Source of the DNA: Nematostella vectensis | Taxonomy: Eukaryota > Cnidaria > Anthozoa > Actiniaria > Edwardsiidae | Assembly (NCBI RefSeq): GCF_932526225.1 | Contig: NC_064046.1 | Coordinates: forward strand, 250,001 to 310,000 | DNA length: 60,000 bases | Direction of reading: 5' to 3' | Shown here: in pieces, positions 43,036 to 52,381 of the stretch | How the letters are laid out: the number at the start of each line of letters is the position of its first letter | Position numbering within the stretch: position 1 is the stretch's first letter | Notes under the pieces: model-generated | The model's input: the letters and a program-made list of their open reading frames with translations, nothing else | Told to the model about the DNA's origin: nothing | Database searches by the model: none | Position numbers and translations under genes: made by a program

Positions 43036-44109
43036 ATGCAGTCGAGGGTAGACTTGCTTACTGCTGGTGAAGAGGCGGCGTTCACTACATTGCTTATTTT
43101 GATTTTAATCTTCGGGTTCTTCGGCAACATAGCCGTGTGCGTTGCCATCTGCAAAGACCACCATTTACGCCAGCAGATACCAAACGCTTTAATCTTCAAC
43201 CTAGCACTAACTGACCTTCTGACGGTAACTCTTGTGGTTCCATTTTGCGTCTCCGCCATTCAACGGGAGGACTGGGTTTTCGGCCACTTTTGGTGCCAAA
43301 CAACGGCTTTTTTGTACTATACATTTGCTATTGTTTCTCTGGAATCGCTGGCGTTCATCTCGCTTGATCGTTTCTACGCCATCTGTCGCCCGCTTCAATA
43401 CCGTAGTGCCGTTACTACAAAAAGACTCATTCCGGTGATCATGCTATCGTGGGTATGGGCTATAGTTTTTACCACCCCTTGCATCTTCATGGGCTGGTTT
43501 AGATTCGGCCAATATGAGTCGCTTTGCACCTATACATTCGACGGCACCGGCGAGAAATGGAAAACCGCCGTTATCACATATTCCATCATTACAATCATCA
43601 CATGCATCGTTGTGCCTTTTCTCTTGCTGTTGTATTCGTATGTCAGGATATTTGCAGCGGTGCGGCACCAGAATAAACGCGTAGCTACACAACAGCAGCT
43701 GCAGCACCAACAACAACTCCAGCACCAGCAATCAAATAACAGGCCAAGAAGACGAACTCTCTGGAATGTGAACACGGCGTACAAGGGCTACCGCACGATT
43801 GTACTCATCGTTATTTTATTTCTCCTTTCCTGGGCCCCTTTTAGCGTGACACGACTTATAAAGATCTTTCTATGGAACCACGAGGCCGTGCCAGCAGGGG
43901 CCGACACCTTTGCCACGGTATTCTCCTTTCTCAGCGCTGCAGCGAACCCTCTTGCTTATGGCTTGTTTAGGAAGGACTTTAGACGAGCCTTCGCAAAGCT
44001 GTTCTGTCAGGCGGTACAGTATGTGACTTGCGGGAGAGTTAACGTAGAGGAACAACAACGAGAACACTCCATGAATCGAGCTACATCTGGGGTTCAAAAT
44101 AGGGACTAG
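43036..44109 (+). CDS. Class A (rhodopsin-like) G-protein-coupled receptor, intronless
   Basis: 357 residues, seven hydrophobic segments. Hallmarks: GN at 30-31 in TM1, NLALTD with D60 in TM2, W80 before C87 at the top of TM3 and C164 in the second extracellular loop (likely disulphide), DRF (111-113) in place of DRY, W139 in TM4, P194 in TM5, SWAP (265-268) in place of CWxP in TM6, and NPLAY (304-308) as NPxxY in TM7. There is no TM7 lysine, so it is not an opsin. The third intracellular loop contains a Gln/His-rich stretch (about 219-232) and basic PRRR. It resembles the amine/peptide/melatonin-type intronless receptors expanded in cnidarians; ligand unknown. The start ATG is the first in frame. 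Confidence 0.9.
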   Translation: MQSRVDLLTAGEEAAFTTLLILILIFGFFGNIAVCVAICKDHHLRQQIPNALIFNLALTDLLTVTLVVPFCVSAIQREDWVFGHFWCQTTAFLYYTFAIVSLESLAFISLDRFYAICRPLQYRSAVTTKRLIPVIMLSWVWAIVFTTPCIFMGWFRFGQYESLCTYTFDGTGEKWKTAVITYSIITIITCIVVPFLLLLYSYVRIFAAVRHQNKRVATQQQLQHQQQLQHQQSNNRPRRRTLWNVNTAYKGYRTIVLIVILFLLSWAPFSVTRLIKIFLWNHEAVPAGADTFATVFSFLSAAANPLAYGLFRKDFRRAFAKLFCQAVQYVTCGRVNVEEQQREHSMNRATSGVQNRD

Positions 44110-44148
44110 GCAAGCACGACAACAAAGACAAGCACTAGATGGCCGATA

Positions 44149-44154
44149 AATAAA
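44149..44154 (+). terminator. Polyadenylation signal AATAAA of the GPCR
   Basis: AATAAA 40 bp after the stop codon. Confidence 0.6.
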
Positions 44155-44562
44155 GCTATTCAATTAATAATGCATTTGCTACAAGCTCAATGAGTTCATC
44201 TTACTTAAATTTTAGGTCATATGCGAAAAAAACTCTCTTAAACTGAGAAATTTTTCATTGCCTTTGCGTGTGAAAAATAGCAAAGAAGCGAGCGCATTTT
44301 CACGTGCTATTTTGAATCCCTCACTTTTTGCTTTTCCTCCCTTTTCCTCCCTTAAAGCGAACTCCAATATCAGATCAGATCAGATCACTTTGTTAGTTTG
44401 AAGTTAAAAAAGTCCTTAGACCTAGGGCTATGTGAGTAAAGCTAAGAGCGGCTCATGAGCAAAGAGCTACACGGATAACGACACGGAAACAATTAACTTA
44501 AACTCGCTCACTCAAAAAGAAACTTCTGATCATCAACTAAATGCCTTTCTCCGGGCATTTCA

Positions 44563-44712
44563 TCGGAAAAGGAAGGTAAATAAAAACTGGAAAATGAAGG
44601 TAAATAAAAACTGGAAAAGGAAGGTAAATAAAAACTGGAAAAGGAAGGTAAATAAAAACTGGAAAAGGAAGGTAAATAAAAACTGGAAAAGGAAGGTAAA
44701 TAAAAACTGAAA
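44563..44712. repeat. 24-bp minisatellite, about 6 copies
   Basis: GGAAAAGGAAGGTAAATAAA then AACT repeats, followed by AGGGAGGAA units (44713-44755). Confidence 0.93.
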
Positions 44713-47700
44713 AAGGGAGGAAAGGGAGGAAAGGGAGGAAAGGGAGGGAAGGAAGGGGCACTTGGGCTGCCGTTAAGCAGAATTACAGCTCCAGGCAGTA
44801 CTCAGCATGGATCCGGACTACTATTTGCTATGATGCAGTTCTCATCGAGAGAAGTGTAAGGAAGTGTTTGTATGATAAAACCCCTCTAAAGTTAAGTAGC
44901 TCGGCTGGACTCATAGATGAAAACCTAAGAAAATCTGCCTTCTAGCTTTTTTGAATAGCTAGAAATTAAAAAATATATGTATGATGAAAAATCTGAAGCC
45001 AAAAGGACCTTGCAAGACAGAGCAAAAAAATGGTAAGTTTTCCAAAAATAAGGTCTGGTTAACTTCGGTAACCTTGAATTTTTGCATAAAGGTTTCTTAT
45101 GTTATGTAAACCAGCATATCAAAAAGGGTTTCTTTTCTAATGGATTCTTCTTCGAGATATGAGGCTTGAATTGCAATTTTCAAATTAAAAGTATGAATTC
45201 TCCTCGTTTAAGGGAGAAGTCGGGCTCTGATCAGAAATGAAGCCAACTTTGCTCGCTACTATCTTCATATCTTCAAAATTTCTTTAAAATTTGGAATTAA
45301 GCTTATGGTCAGAGGAACCCCTTGTATGTGGAATCTTGAGCTTGTATATTGAGAATTGGAGAATCTCATGCTTTTTTTTTGCTCTGTCACCTTGCAAGGG
45401 ATATTTTAAAGAGCCACAAAGGCACCTCTTAGTGAAGAAGGTGGTTGTTAAGTGAGAATGCAGGAGAGAACTGAGGTACAGGAATAAAGTCTGTTGTATA
45501 ATTAGCAACGCCTATTTTCATCGAATCCAGAACAAAGATGTGATGCTTTTAAGGATGTTTTAAAACACTCAAGCGATCATATTTCTAAAAAAACATTTCA
45601 TGTGAACACTCCAAAATTACGCTACACCTCATAAACAAATAGAAGTGAATTATGTAGTTCCAGAAAATGTCCATACCCCCCCTGGAGGTACGATCCCCCC
45701 ACCCATCTGGAATTTCCAACCCCCTAGAAAAATAATACAGAAACTGTTAAGGACAAAGGGCATTTTACCCCCTCCCCCTCTGGCAATTCCTTAGCGTTTG
45801 CCCAACACCCCCAGAGTTCCCCTACATTATTGAACTAGTCCAAAGGGACATGTGCACATGCACGTGGAGATGACAAGTAACGGCTGTGCCCCATGTATTT
45901 TCATCATCCCTGTGCCTGCTTTGGACTATTGGGGATTTGTTCTCTACAACACAAACAACGAAAACAGCATTTTAAAGAATAAAATACAGCATTCGCTTAT
46001 CTAAAATGGCATATTTTTCTAGCTAATTTTTCTTGCATATTTTTCTTGCGTATTTTAATTGCATATTTTTCTAGCAAATTTTTCTAGCATATTTTTCTAG
46101 CATATTTTTCTAGTGTAACGTGAGCACTTAAAACTGGTGCTTGAAGCATGCGCTGATAAACAAAAATTCAGAACTTTACCTTCAAAGCCCAACAATCCTT
46201 GTTATTCTCAGTGTGCTTTTGTAGAGGGTAGAAAATTTTTTTATTAGGAAAGGTTGAGAACCAGATTTCGAGAAGACTTTTTGTACCTTTTGCTTCAAGT
46301 AAATATGCAAAGATTGAGATGATGACAAATCCTGTGGTATGTCCGCAAGATAATGCGCAAATATTAAAGACAATATAAACAAAACACAATTCATACACAT
46401 ATCCAAAAACTGTGCATTCAGGCAATAGCTCACAACTGCACTTCCGCTTGTCCCTTTGAAAATAAAACAGCAAAATCTCCCTTATTTTAGATAAAGAAAC
46501 ATTTTTTTCTATAAAAATGAAACCCATTCCAAATATCAACACTGTAGACACTTGGGAGGAGCAAACATTTCTTGAAAGAAATTGTTTCAACTCTCAGCCT
46601 TTGTTAAGGGTAGATTTCACAGCCAAGTTACTGATTTGATTTTCTATCTGCAATGCAGTTGTGTAAGCTCAAACAAATTATGGATAAAACTAAAAAGCTC
46701 TCATTTCGCAGTTATCCTCATTCCTAACCGTGATCCCTACCAACATAAAGTCTCTTGAGTTCAGTTTATTCACAAGGTTTACTAGGAAAAAAAGCCATAT
46801 TCATTAAACATATATCTTCATCTAAACATTATGAAATAGGAATTTTTATGTAAATCATTTGCATACAGAAATAAAAGCCGTCTCAATCATGTTGCTTAAA
46901 CAGCAAAGTTTAAAACCTTTCATATTAGCTTTCCTCTTCACTGCTAATCAGCCATGGATTTTTAAGAGTAAAATACCAAGATTTGAGGAAAGATAATAGG
47001 GCAACAAAATGATATTAACCTAACTACACAGAAATAATAGCTGGATACACAATAATGCATTTTACCATCATAATGTGAAAATGTAGAAAATACAGTACTT
47101 TTGTATCTCTGTGCGTGCTAGCGCTTGACACCCATGTGGCGAATTCTATTGCTAACAAAGTTCGCCACTGTGGCAAATGCCGTTCCCTATACTCGTTAAT
47201 TTTGAGTCACGATCTTTCACCTCAAAATCATATTTCTAATCATTAAGATAGCATACTGATGAAAATTGTGAATCAGAAAAACACTGAAGAATGAACTCTC
47301 TTTCTTTTTGCGCCGTTTTAGTTACTATTGGTTACCATATTGTTACTATATTTTGAGGGCACTTAATTTCGCGAGATGTTGCGATTTGGGTGCAAAGCAA
47401 AAATGTCAAAAGCACAATTCTCCAAGTTTATCATTAAACATTACAACAAAACAAAACTGTAGAAATCATATTGTGCTTGATGCTATTTTCAAATAAATTT
47501 ACAAACATCTGCCAACATCTCACAACAAGCTGTGAGACTATAGATAAGAATCATAAGTTCTTAATCGTCTTGGTCTTGGTCGTCATTAAAAAAAAGGGAA
47601 ACGGAAAGGGTATTGAATTTTGCAATATTAAAGTATAGGATATAGGTATAGGATTTCGGGGGGCTTAAATGTCGCGAAATTAAAGAGACAAATAAGGTAG

Positions 47701-47919
47701 TTTGATTAAATTGTTTGCTATAGCTTCTCGGTTGTGGCTAATACCCCATCAGTGTGGCATATTCCTTTTGATTCCCAAAAAAATCGCCAATCCCTATGAT
47801 TGATGTCTTGTCACACTGAAAATCACATGACTAACAAAGTAACTGGTTTTCCAACAGGGTACACCATGGAAACCGGAAGTAGTCTGTAAGAATCCAATCA
47901 CAAGTCATGGTATACTGAC
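44713..47919. other. 3.2-kb stretch without a recognised gene
   Basis: Between the GPCR and DPM3. It contains a GCATATTTTTCTAGC repeat at 46018-46113. The last short exon of DPM3 is expected here but was not found. A 140-codon minus-strand frame at 46168-46590 shows no recognisable domain. Confidence 0.45.
46018..46113. repeat. ~16-bp CATATTTTTCTAG repeat, about 6 copies
   Basis: CATATTTTTCTAGC and close variants (CTTGC, AATTG) in tandem. Confidence 0.85.
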
Positions 47920-48345
47920 CTTTTGCAGTGAATCCGAGGCTTCGACGCAATCATTAAACGTGGCAACGCGATAACCCACCACAGCCAGAGAATAGCACTG
48001 AAAAAAAAACGCGATATCTCTCACAACATATTAAAAGTTACTTAACTTATAATATCCTTACACGGGTACGATTACAAGATTAGTTATCAAATGAGAAAAA
48101 AAATATAAGGCGTGACTTACCCCAAATACAATAACAGCATAAACTGGTAGCTAGATTCAAGATAAAAACCATAATTAAAAAGATATTTCAAAGAACAAAT
48201 TTCATTCCCGATCGCCATCGGCACTCACCGGTAAAACAACTTCTCTCATTTGGTGCGAGAGTTTTAAGGGAAATCCAAGCAATAATGATATCCAGAGAGT
48301 AAAGGCAAGTCCCCCAAACGATAACCACTGTAGCAGTTTTGTCAT
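47920..48345 (-). CDS. DPM3: DPM3, dolichol-phosphate mannosyltransferase subunit 3 (3 exons, C-terminal exon missing)
   Basis: Exons 48345-48229 (39 codons), 48150-48121 (10 codons), 47997-47920 (26 codons), all phase 0. The peptide starts MTKLLQWL and contains LPVYAVIVFG, CYSLAVVGYRVATFNDC and EASDSLQK. This matches DPM3 closely: human has MTKLAQWLWG, LPAYLL and CYALGTVGYRVATFHDC. DPM3 is a small ER membrane protein with two helices that anchors and stabilises the catalytic DPM1, which makes the dolichol-phosphate-mannose used in N-glycans, GPI anchors and O-mannosylation. 75 of about 92 residues are seen. The ~17-residue coiled C-terminus that binds DPM1 should be in a further exon downstream; none could be assigned. 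Too small for ordinary ORF scans because exons are so short. The 3' end of a LINE lies about 140 bp upstream of the ATG. Confidence 0.85.
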
Positions 48346-48780
48346 ATCGGTAGCTATTTGGAAGAAATCTAGAAATAACTTATCGAAAGCTTGTAGTATT
48401 CATTTACGGAAACTTCTGGTCAATGGTCAGCGGGCTTCTCATGAAAACACACAGGTAGTCCAAAATTGCAGTCTCGTTTTTTACTTAGACAGACAGACAG
48501 ACAGACAGATTTATTTATTGGTCCCTTGAAACAGTAAAGTTACATCGGTTAGTGACCAAAAAATTTTAAAAAAAGGTAAAATAGTACGTATATAAGACGT
48601 ACAACAGCTATTATGTGATTGTTCTTAGTTTTAGTTTACATTGTATTTCCTTTCTTTCATTTTTTTCTTTTTCTAAATCTTTTCTGATTGTTTTTAATTA
48701 CTACTTAGTTTTACATTGTATTTTCTTTTTTCTTTTTTTCTTCCCTTTTTTCCCCTTTCCTTTTTTTTATTTTTATTTGT

Positions 48781-48833
<53 letters not shown>

Positions 48834-48937
48834 CTGCTTACTTCAGATTTCTATTGTGCTTTAGGTTTAATTTTTCATATTAGCGTTTCCCTTAGCTTGA
48901 AACATTCGGAAATGTACCTTGCCGCTATCCCTGCTAA

Positions 48938-51900
48938 TTAAGTTGGCGGATTTATTAGTAAATTGAAAAGGCGTTTTTGTGTAATTTGATTGCGCTGCAA
49001 ATTTTGGATAACTGAATTTCGTAGCTCTTTGTATGTTTGGCATTGTACTAGAAAGTGAAATTCATTTTCCACGTCATTTTTGCATGTTGGGCAAATCCGA
49101 TCTTTTTCCTTTGTGTAAGGCCTCGTATGTCTGCCTTTCTCAATTTGCAATTGGTGATTACTTATTCTTAGTTTTGTTAGCGCAACTCTATGTTTCACAT
49201 TAGGGATGGCTACAAGGTAATTCTCTAATTCATATTTGTCTTTAAAAGTTCTATAAGTTCTTAGTTTGTTCATTTCATTACTGTTTTTCCTTTGGTCATT
49301 GAAAATTTCCCCATGCCATTTCTGAAAATACATATCATTAAGTCGTTTAGAGAAAATATCAAGGAACAATGTAGGGTCGGTTTCATTTTGATAGAGCCAC
49401 ATAAACCCAAAACCCGCTTTGAAAATTATTTCTTTTGTTTTGTGGGTCCAGTAGGACACGTGAGGGTTATTTACACATTCTGTATAAACTACTTTTGAGA
49501 GGGCCTCTTCTTTTGACCGAAGGTTGGTCCAGTATTTTATGTTCCTATATGTTGCATTTATACAAAGAGGATATCTGCCTAGTTCCCCTCTGCACGCATT
49601 GTTCACAGCCGTTTTTCCAGTTCCTAGTAACATTTTACAGAATTTAAGATGTACTGATTCAAGCGGATCTCTATCATCAACACAGCTTTTATTATCGGCA
49701 CCCCATACTTCGCTGCCATACAATAAAATTGGTTTGATCAGTGCATCAAACAGTTTTAATGTAAGATTAATGTCTGATCTAAAGTGAATACCGAGATCTT
49801 TCCTTAACTTAAATAAAGCTTTGAGTGCGGTTTTTTTAAGCTCCTCTTTTGCTAAGTTAAAGTTTCCTACCGCGCTGAATACTAGCCCTAGGTACTTATA
49901 AGATTTGACATTTTCCAATTGTTCCCTGTTCAAAAGGAATTGATAGTTATTCATTACTTTGCCTATGTTATTAAAAATCATCACCTTAGTTTTTGAAGTA
50001 TTGACTTTTAGACTATTTTCTTCTGAGTAGATAGAAAGTCTATTTAAAAGGTCTTGCAGACCACTACTTGTTTCCGAGAAAAGTACTAAGTCGTCTGCAT
50101 ACAGAAGACAATTTAATTTTGTGTTGCCTAAGATGTGGGCACTTGAAGATTTCGCTAAGGTATCAGGTAAATCGCTAAGGAACAGATTAAAAAGAGTTGG
50201 ACTCAACATGCATCCTTGTTTTACCCCAACCATGCATCTAAAACTTTCACTAATTGAATCCCCTATCTTCCCACACGATATATCATTGGAGTACATTGAT
50301 CTTAGAACTTCGTAAAAGTTTCCAGAAATACCAGCTTGTTGTATTTTCGCAAATAGTTTATCTCTAGGAATGCTGTCAAAGGCCTTTCGGAAGTCTATGA
50401 AGCAAGTGAAAAGCATATTGTTTTTCTTCTTGGGTTTGCTTTTTACTACTCTGTCGATAACGGTTTTCAGAATAAATATACTGTCTACTGTTGAGTGTTT
50501 TTTCCTAAACCCCCCTTGTTCCTTCTTTAGATATCCTTTCTGCACAAGGTAGTCATAGAGTCTTGAATTAAGTATAGATGTAAATAACTTACTGAGGCAT
50601 GATAAAAGTGTTATTCCTCTATAATTGTTGACGTCAGAGCGATCGCCTTTTTTGAAAATTGGAATAATAAAACCCAGATTCCATTCTTGTGGAAACACTC
50701 CTGACCTAAAAATGATGTTGAATAACCTAGTTAGGTAGGGTAGTAAAGTATCTTTACCATATTTTAGTAGCTCGTTTAGTATATTATCGTGACCGGGAGC
50801 TTTGTTGTTTTTAAGGTTTTCTATAGCTAATTTTACCTCCTCTAGCCGTATCTCTGAGTCTAAAGGACCCGTCTGGTCTCTACATTTAGGGATGGATAAA
50901 TTTGTAGTTGTAGTTTTGTTTAAGTCCATGAAGTGTGAGTGTAAGCTTTCTATTTCTAAATCACATTCTTGTTGTTTTTTGTCTTTCCCTACGCTGAATA
51001 GATTCTTGAGTGATCGCCAAAGTTTTTTGCTATCTTTGAAATCCAAATTTTTGATACCGCTTGCTCTGTATTGATATTTCTTACGTTTACATAATTTCTT
51101 GAATTTTTTCTTCTTCCAAAATAGCTCCCGCCTTAGCTCACTGTCATTGGGTGAGTTACATATCTTCCTTCCACACCGTTTAAGGTTTGCCTTCTCTGAT
51201 CGACATTCCTCGTCGAACCATGGTGCGTTTGTTTTTTGACATTTCTGCTTGTCTCCGTATTTAAAACCCGCTTTCTCACTGATCTCAACTAGCAGCTTTG
51301 TAAAACTTGATGTGATATTACTTGCTGTGTCTGGGCAATTGGTATCGCAGTGACTGACTAGGTTATCCAGTTTAGACCGATAGATATCAGAGCGAAGAAT
51401 AGAGTCCACATTTTCTTTTACATTTGTACCGTGGCAGAATATTCGTGCGTGTTTAGCAAAGCTTTTTGATTGTGTTACCGTAATTTTGTTTACAATCTTT
51501 ATATTATATGTTATATGGCAATGATCAGAAATATGTGGAAGCAATGGGTGAATTTTAAGAAATTGAAATTTCTGCTGTACTCTATTGCTACTTATCACGT
51601 AGTCGACTAAGCTGGTACCGTTGTATTGATAACATGTCTTTTTCCCTGTTAAATCGCCAATTATCCTTCCATTTGCGATTCGTAAATTACTTTCACTACA
51701 AAGCTCAATCAGTGATCTTCCTCTGCTATCAGTATAGTGGTCCTCAGAGTACCTTGGCGATGGTACATCGAGTTCATAATCGTCAGGAAGGCTTAAAAAT
51801 CTATCTTCATCAAAATTAATATGTTCAGTTAGTTCACTAGTTCTAGCATTGAAGTCCCCTTGCAGAATGACGTCCCCTTGGCCGAGATATTTTATAATAT

Positions 51901-52351
51901 CCTCTTCCAGATCAGACATATAATCCTCATCATTTGTTTGTTCATAATTTTGAGGACTAAAATAGACGGTACCTAGGAAGATATCCTTTTCCGTTTCGAA
52001 GTAATTTCGTTTTAATTTGCACCATATAATATTCCGGTTTTCCGAAGGTAAGTACTCGACTCCTTCTGCTACTTTGTTGCTTATATAGAGTGCGATCCCT
52101 CCAGAAATTTTTTTACCAGATTTTGGTCTTGTTTTTATGAAATGCTTGAATTTTTCGACAGCTAAATCTGTATTTTGACTAGCATGAGTTTCCACAATTC
52201 CGAAGATATCATGTTGTTGAATGATATCAACTACCTCTGCTAATTTTGTTTTATTACCGAGCTCTTTGCTTTTATGACCGTGGATATTCCACGTACCAAT
52301 TCTTAAAGACCTCCCAAAATCCCAATTACGAGAAGTTAGTGAACCTGGCAT
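48938..52351 (-). CDS. LINE ORF2: APE endonuclease - reverse transcriptase
   Basis: 1137 residues, ATG at 52351. An N-terminal apurinic-type endonuclease has its conserved residues: N22 (GTWN), E54 (VETH), D166/N168 (GDFNAR), and SDH at 275-277. The reverse transcriptase spans about 510-800: FIDFRKAFDSI (652-662), KQGCMLSPTLFN (712-723), LLYADDLVLF with catalytic YADD (752-755), and YKYLGLVFS. The C-terminus has a CPTC-x7-H-x4-C zinc-knuckle-like motif. No stop or frameshift interrupts the frame. Together with ORF1 it would copy the element by target-primed reverse transcription in the nucleus. Confidence 0.95.
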   Translation of the reverse strand: MPGSLTSRNWDFGRSLRIGTWNIHGHKSKELGNKTKLAEVVDIIQQHDIFGIVETHASQNTDLAVEKFKHFIKTRPKSGKKISGGIALYISNKVAEGVEYLPSENRNIIWCKLKRNYFETEKDIFLGTVYFSPQNYEQTNDEDYMSDLEEDIIKYLGQGDVILQGDFNARTSELTEHINFDEDRFLSLPDDYELDVPSPRYSEDHYTDSRGRSLIELCSESNLRIANGRIIGDLTGKKTCYQYNGTSLVDYVISSNRVQQKFQFLKIHPLLPHISDHCHITYNIKIVNKITVTQSKSFAKHARIFCHGTNVKENVDSILRSDIYRSKLDNLVSHCDTNCPDTASNITSSFTKLLVEISEKAGFKYGDKQKCQKTNAPWFDEECRSEKANLKRCGRKICNSPNDSELRRELFWKKKKFKKLCKRKKYQYRASGIKNLDFKDSKKLWRSLKNLFSVGKDKKQQECDLEIESLHSHFMDLNKTTTTNLSIPKCRDQTGPLDSEIRLEEVKLAIENLKNNKAPGHDNILNELLKYGKDTLLPYLTRLFNIIFRSGVFPQEWNLGFIIPIFKKGDRSDVNNYRGITLLSCLSKLFTSILNSRLYDYLVQKGYLKKEQGGFRKKHSTVDSIFILKTVIDRVVKSKPKKKNNMLFTCFIDFRKAFDSIPRDKLFAKIQQAGISGNFYEVLRSMYSNDISCGKIGDSISESFRCMVGVKQGCMLSPTLFNLFLSDLPDTLAKSSSAHILGNTKLNCLLYADDLVLFSETSSGLQDLLNRLSIYSEENSLKVNTSKTKVMIFNNIGKVMNNYQFLLNREQLENVKSYKYLGLVFSAVGNFNLAKEELKKTALKALFKLRKDLGIHFRSDINLTLKLFDALIKPILLYGSEVWGADNKSCVDDRDPLESVHLKFCKMLLGTGKTAVNNACRGELGRYPLCINATYRNIKYWTNLRSKEEALSKVVYTECVNNPHVSYWTHKTKEIIFKAGFGFMWLYQNETDPTLFLDIFSKRLNDMYFQKWHGEIFNDQRKNSNEMNKLRTYRTFKDKYELENYLVAIPNVKHRVALTKLRISNHQLQIEKGRHTRPYTKEKDRICPTCKNDVENEFHFLVQCQTYKELRNSVIQNLQRNQITQKRLFNLLINPPT

Positions 52352-52381
52352 GTTGACATTTTCAGTGATTTGAGATGTTTT

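Noticed and set aside
43036-44109. Opsin identity for the GPCR
   Set aside because: TM7 lacks the retinal-binding lysine.
46168-46590. 140-codon minus-strand frame, tested as DPM3 tail or separate gene
   Set aside because: No domain recognised, no acceptor in the right phase, composition like surrounding AT-rich DNA.
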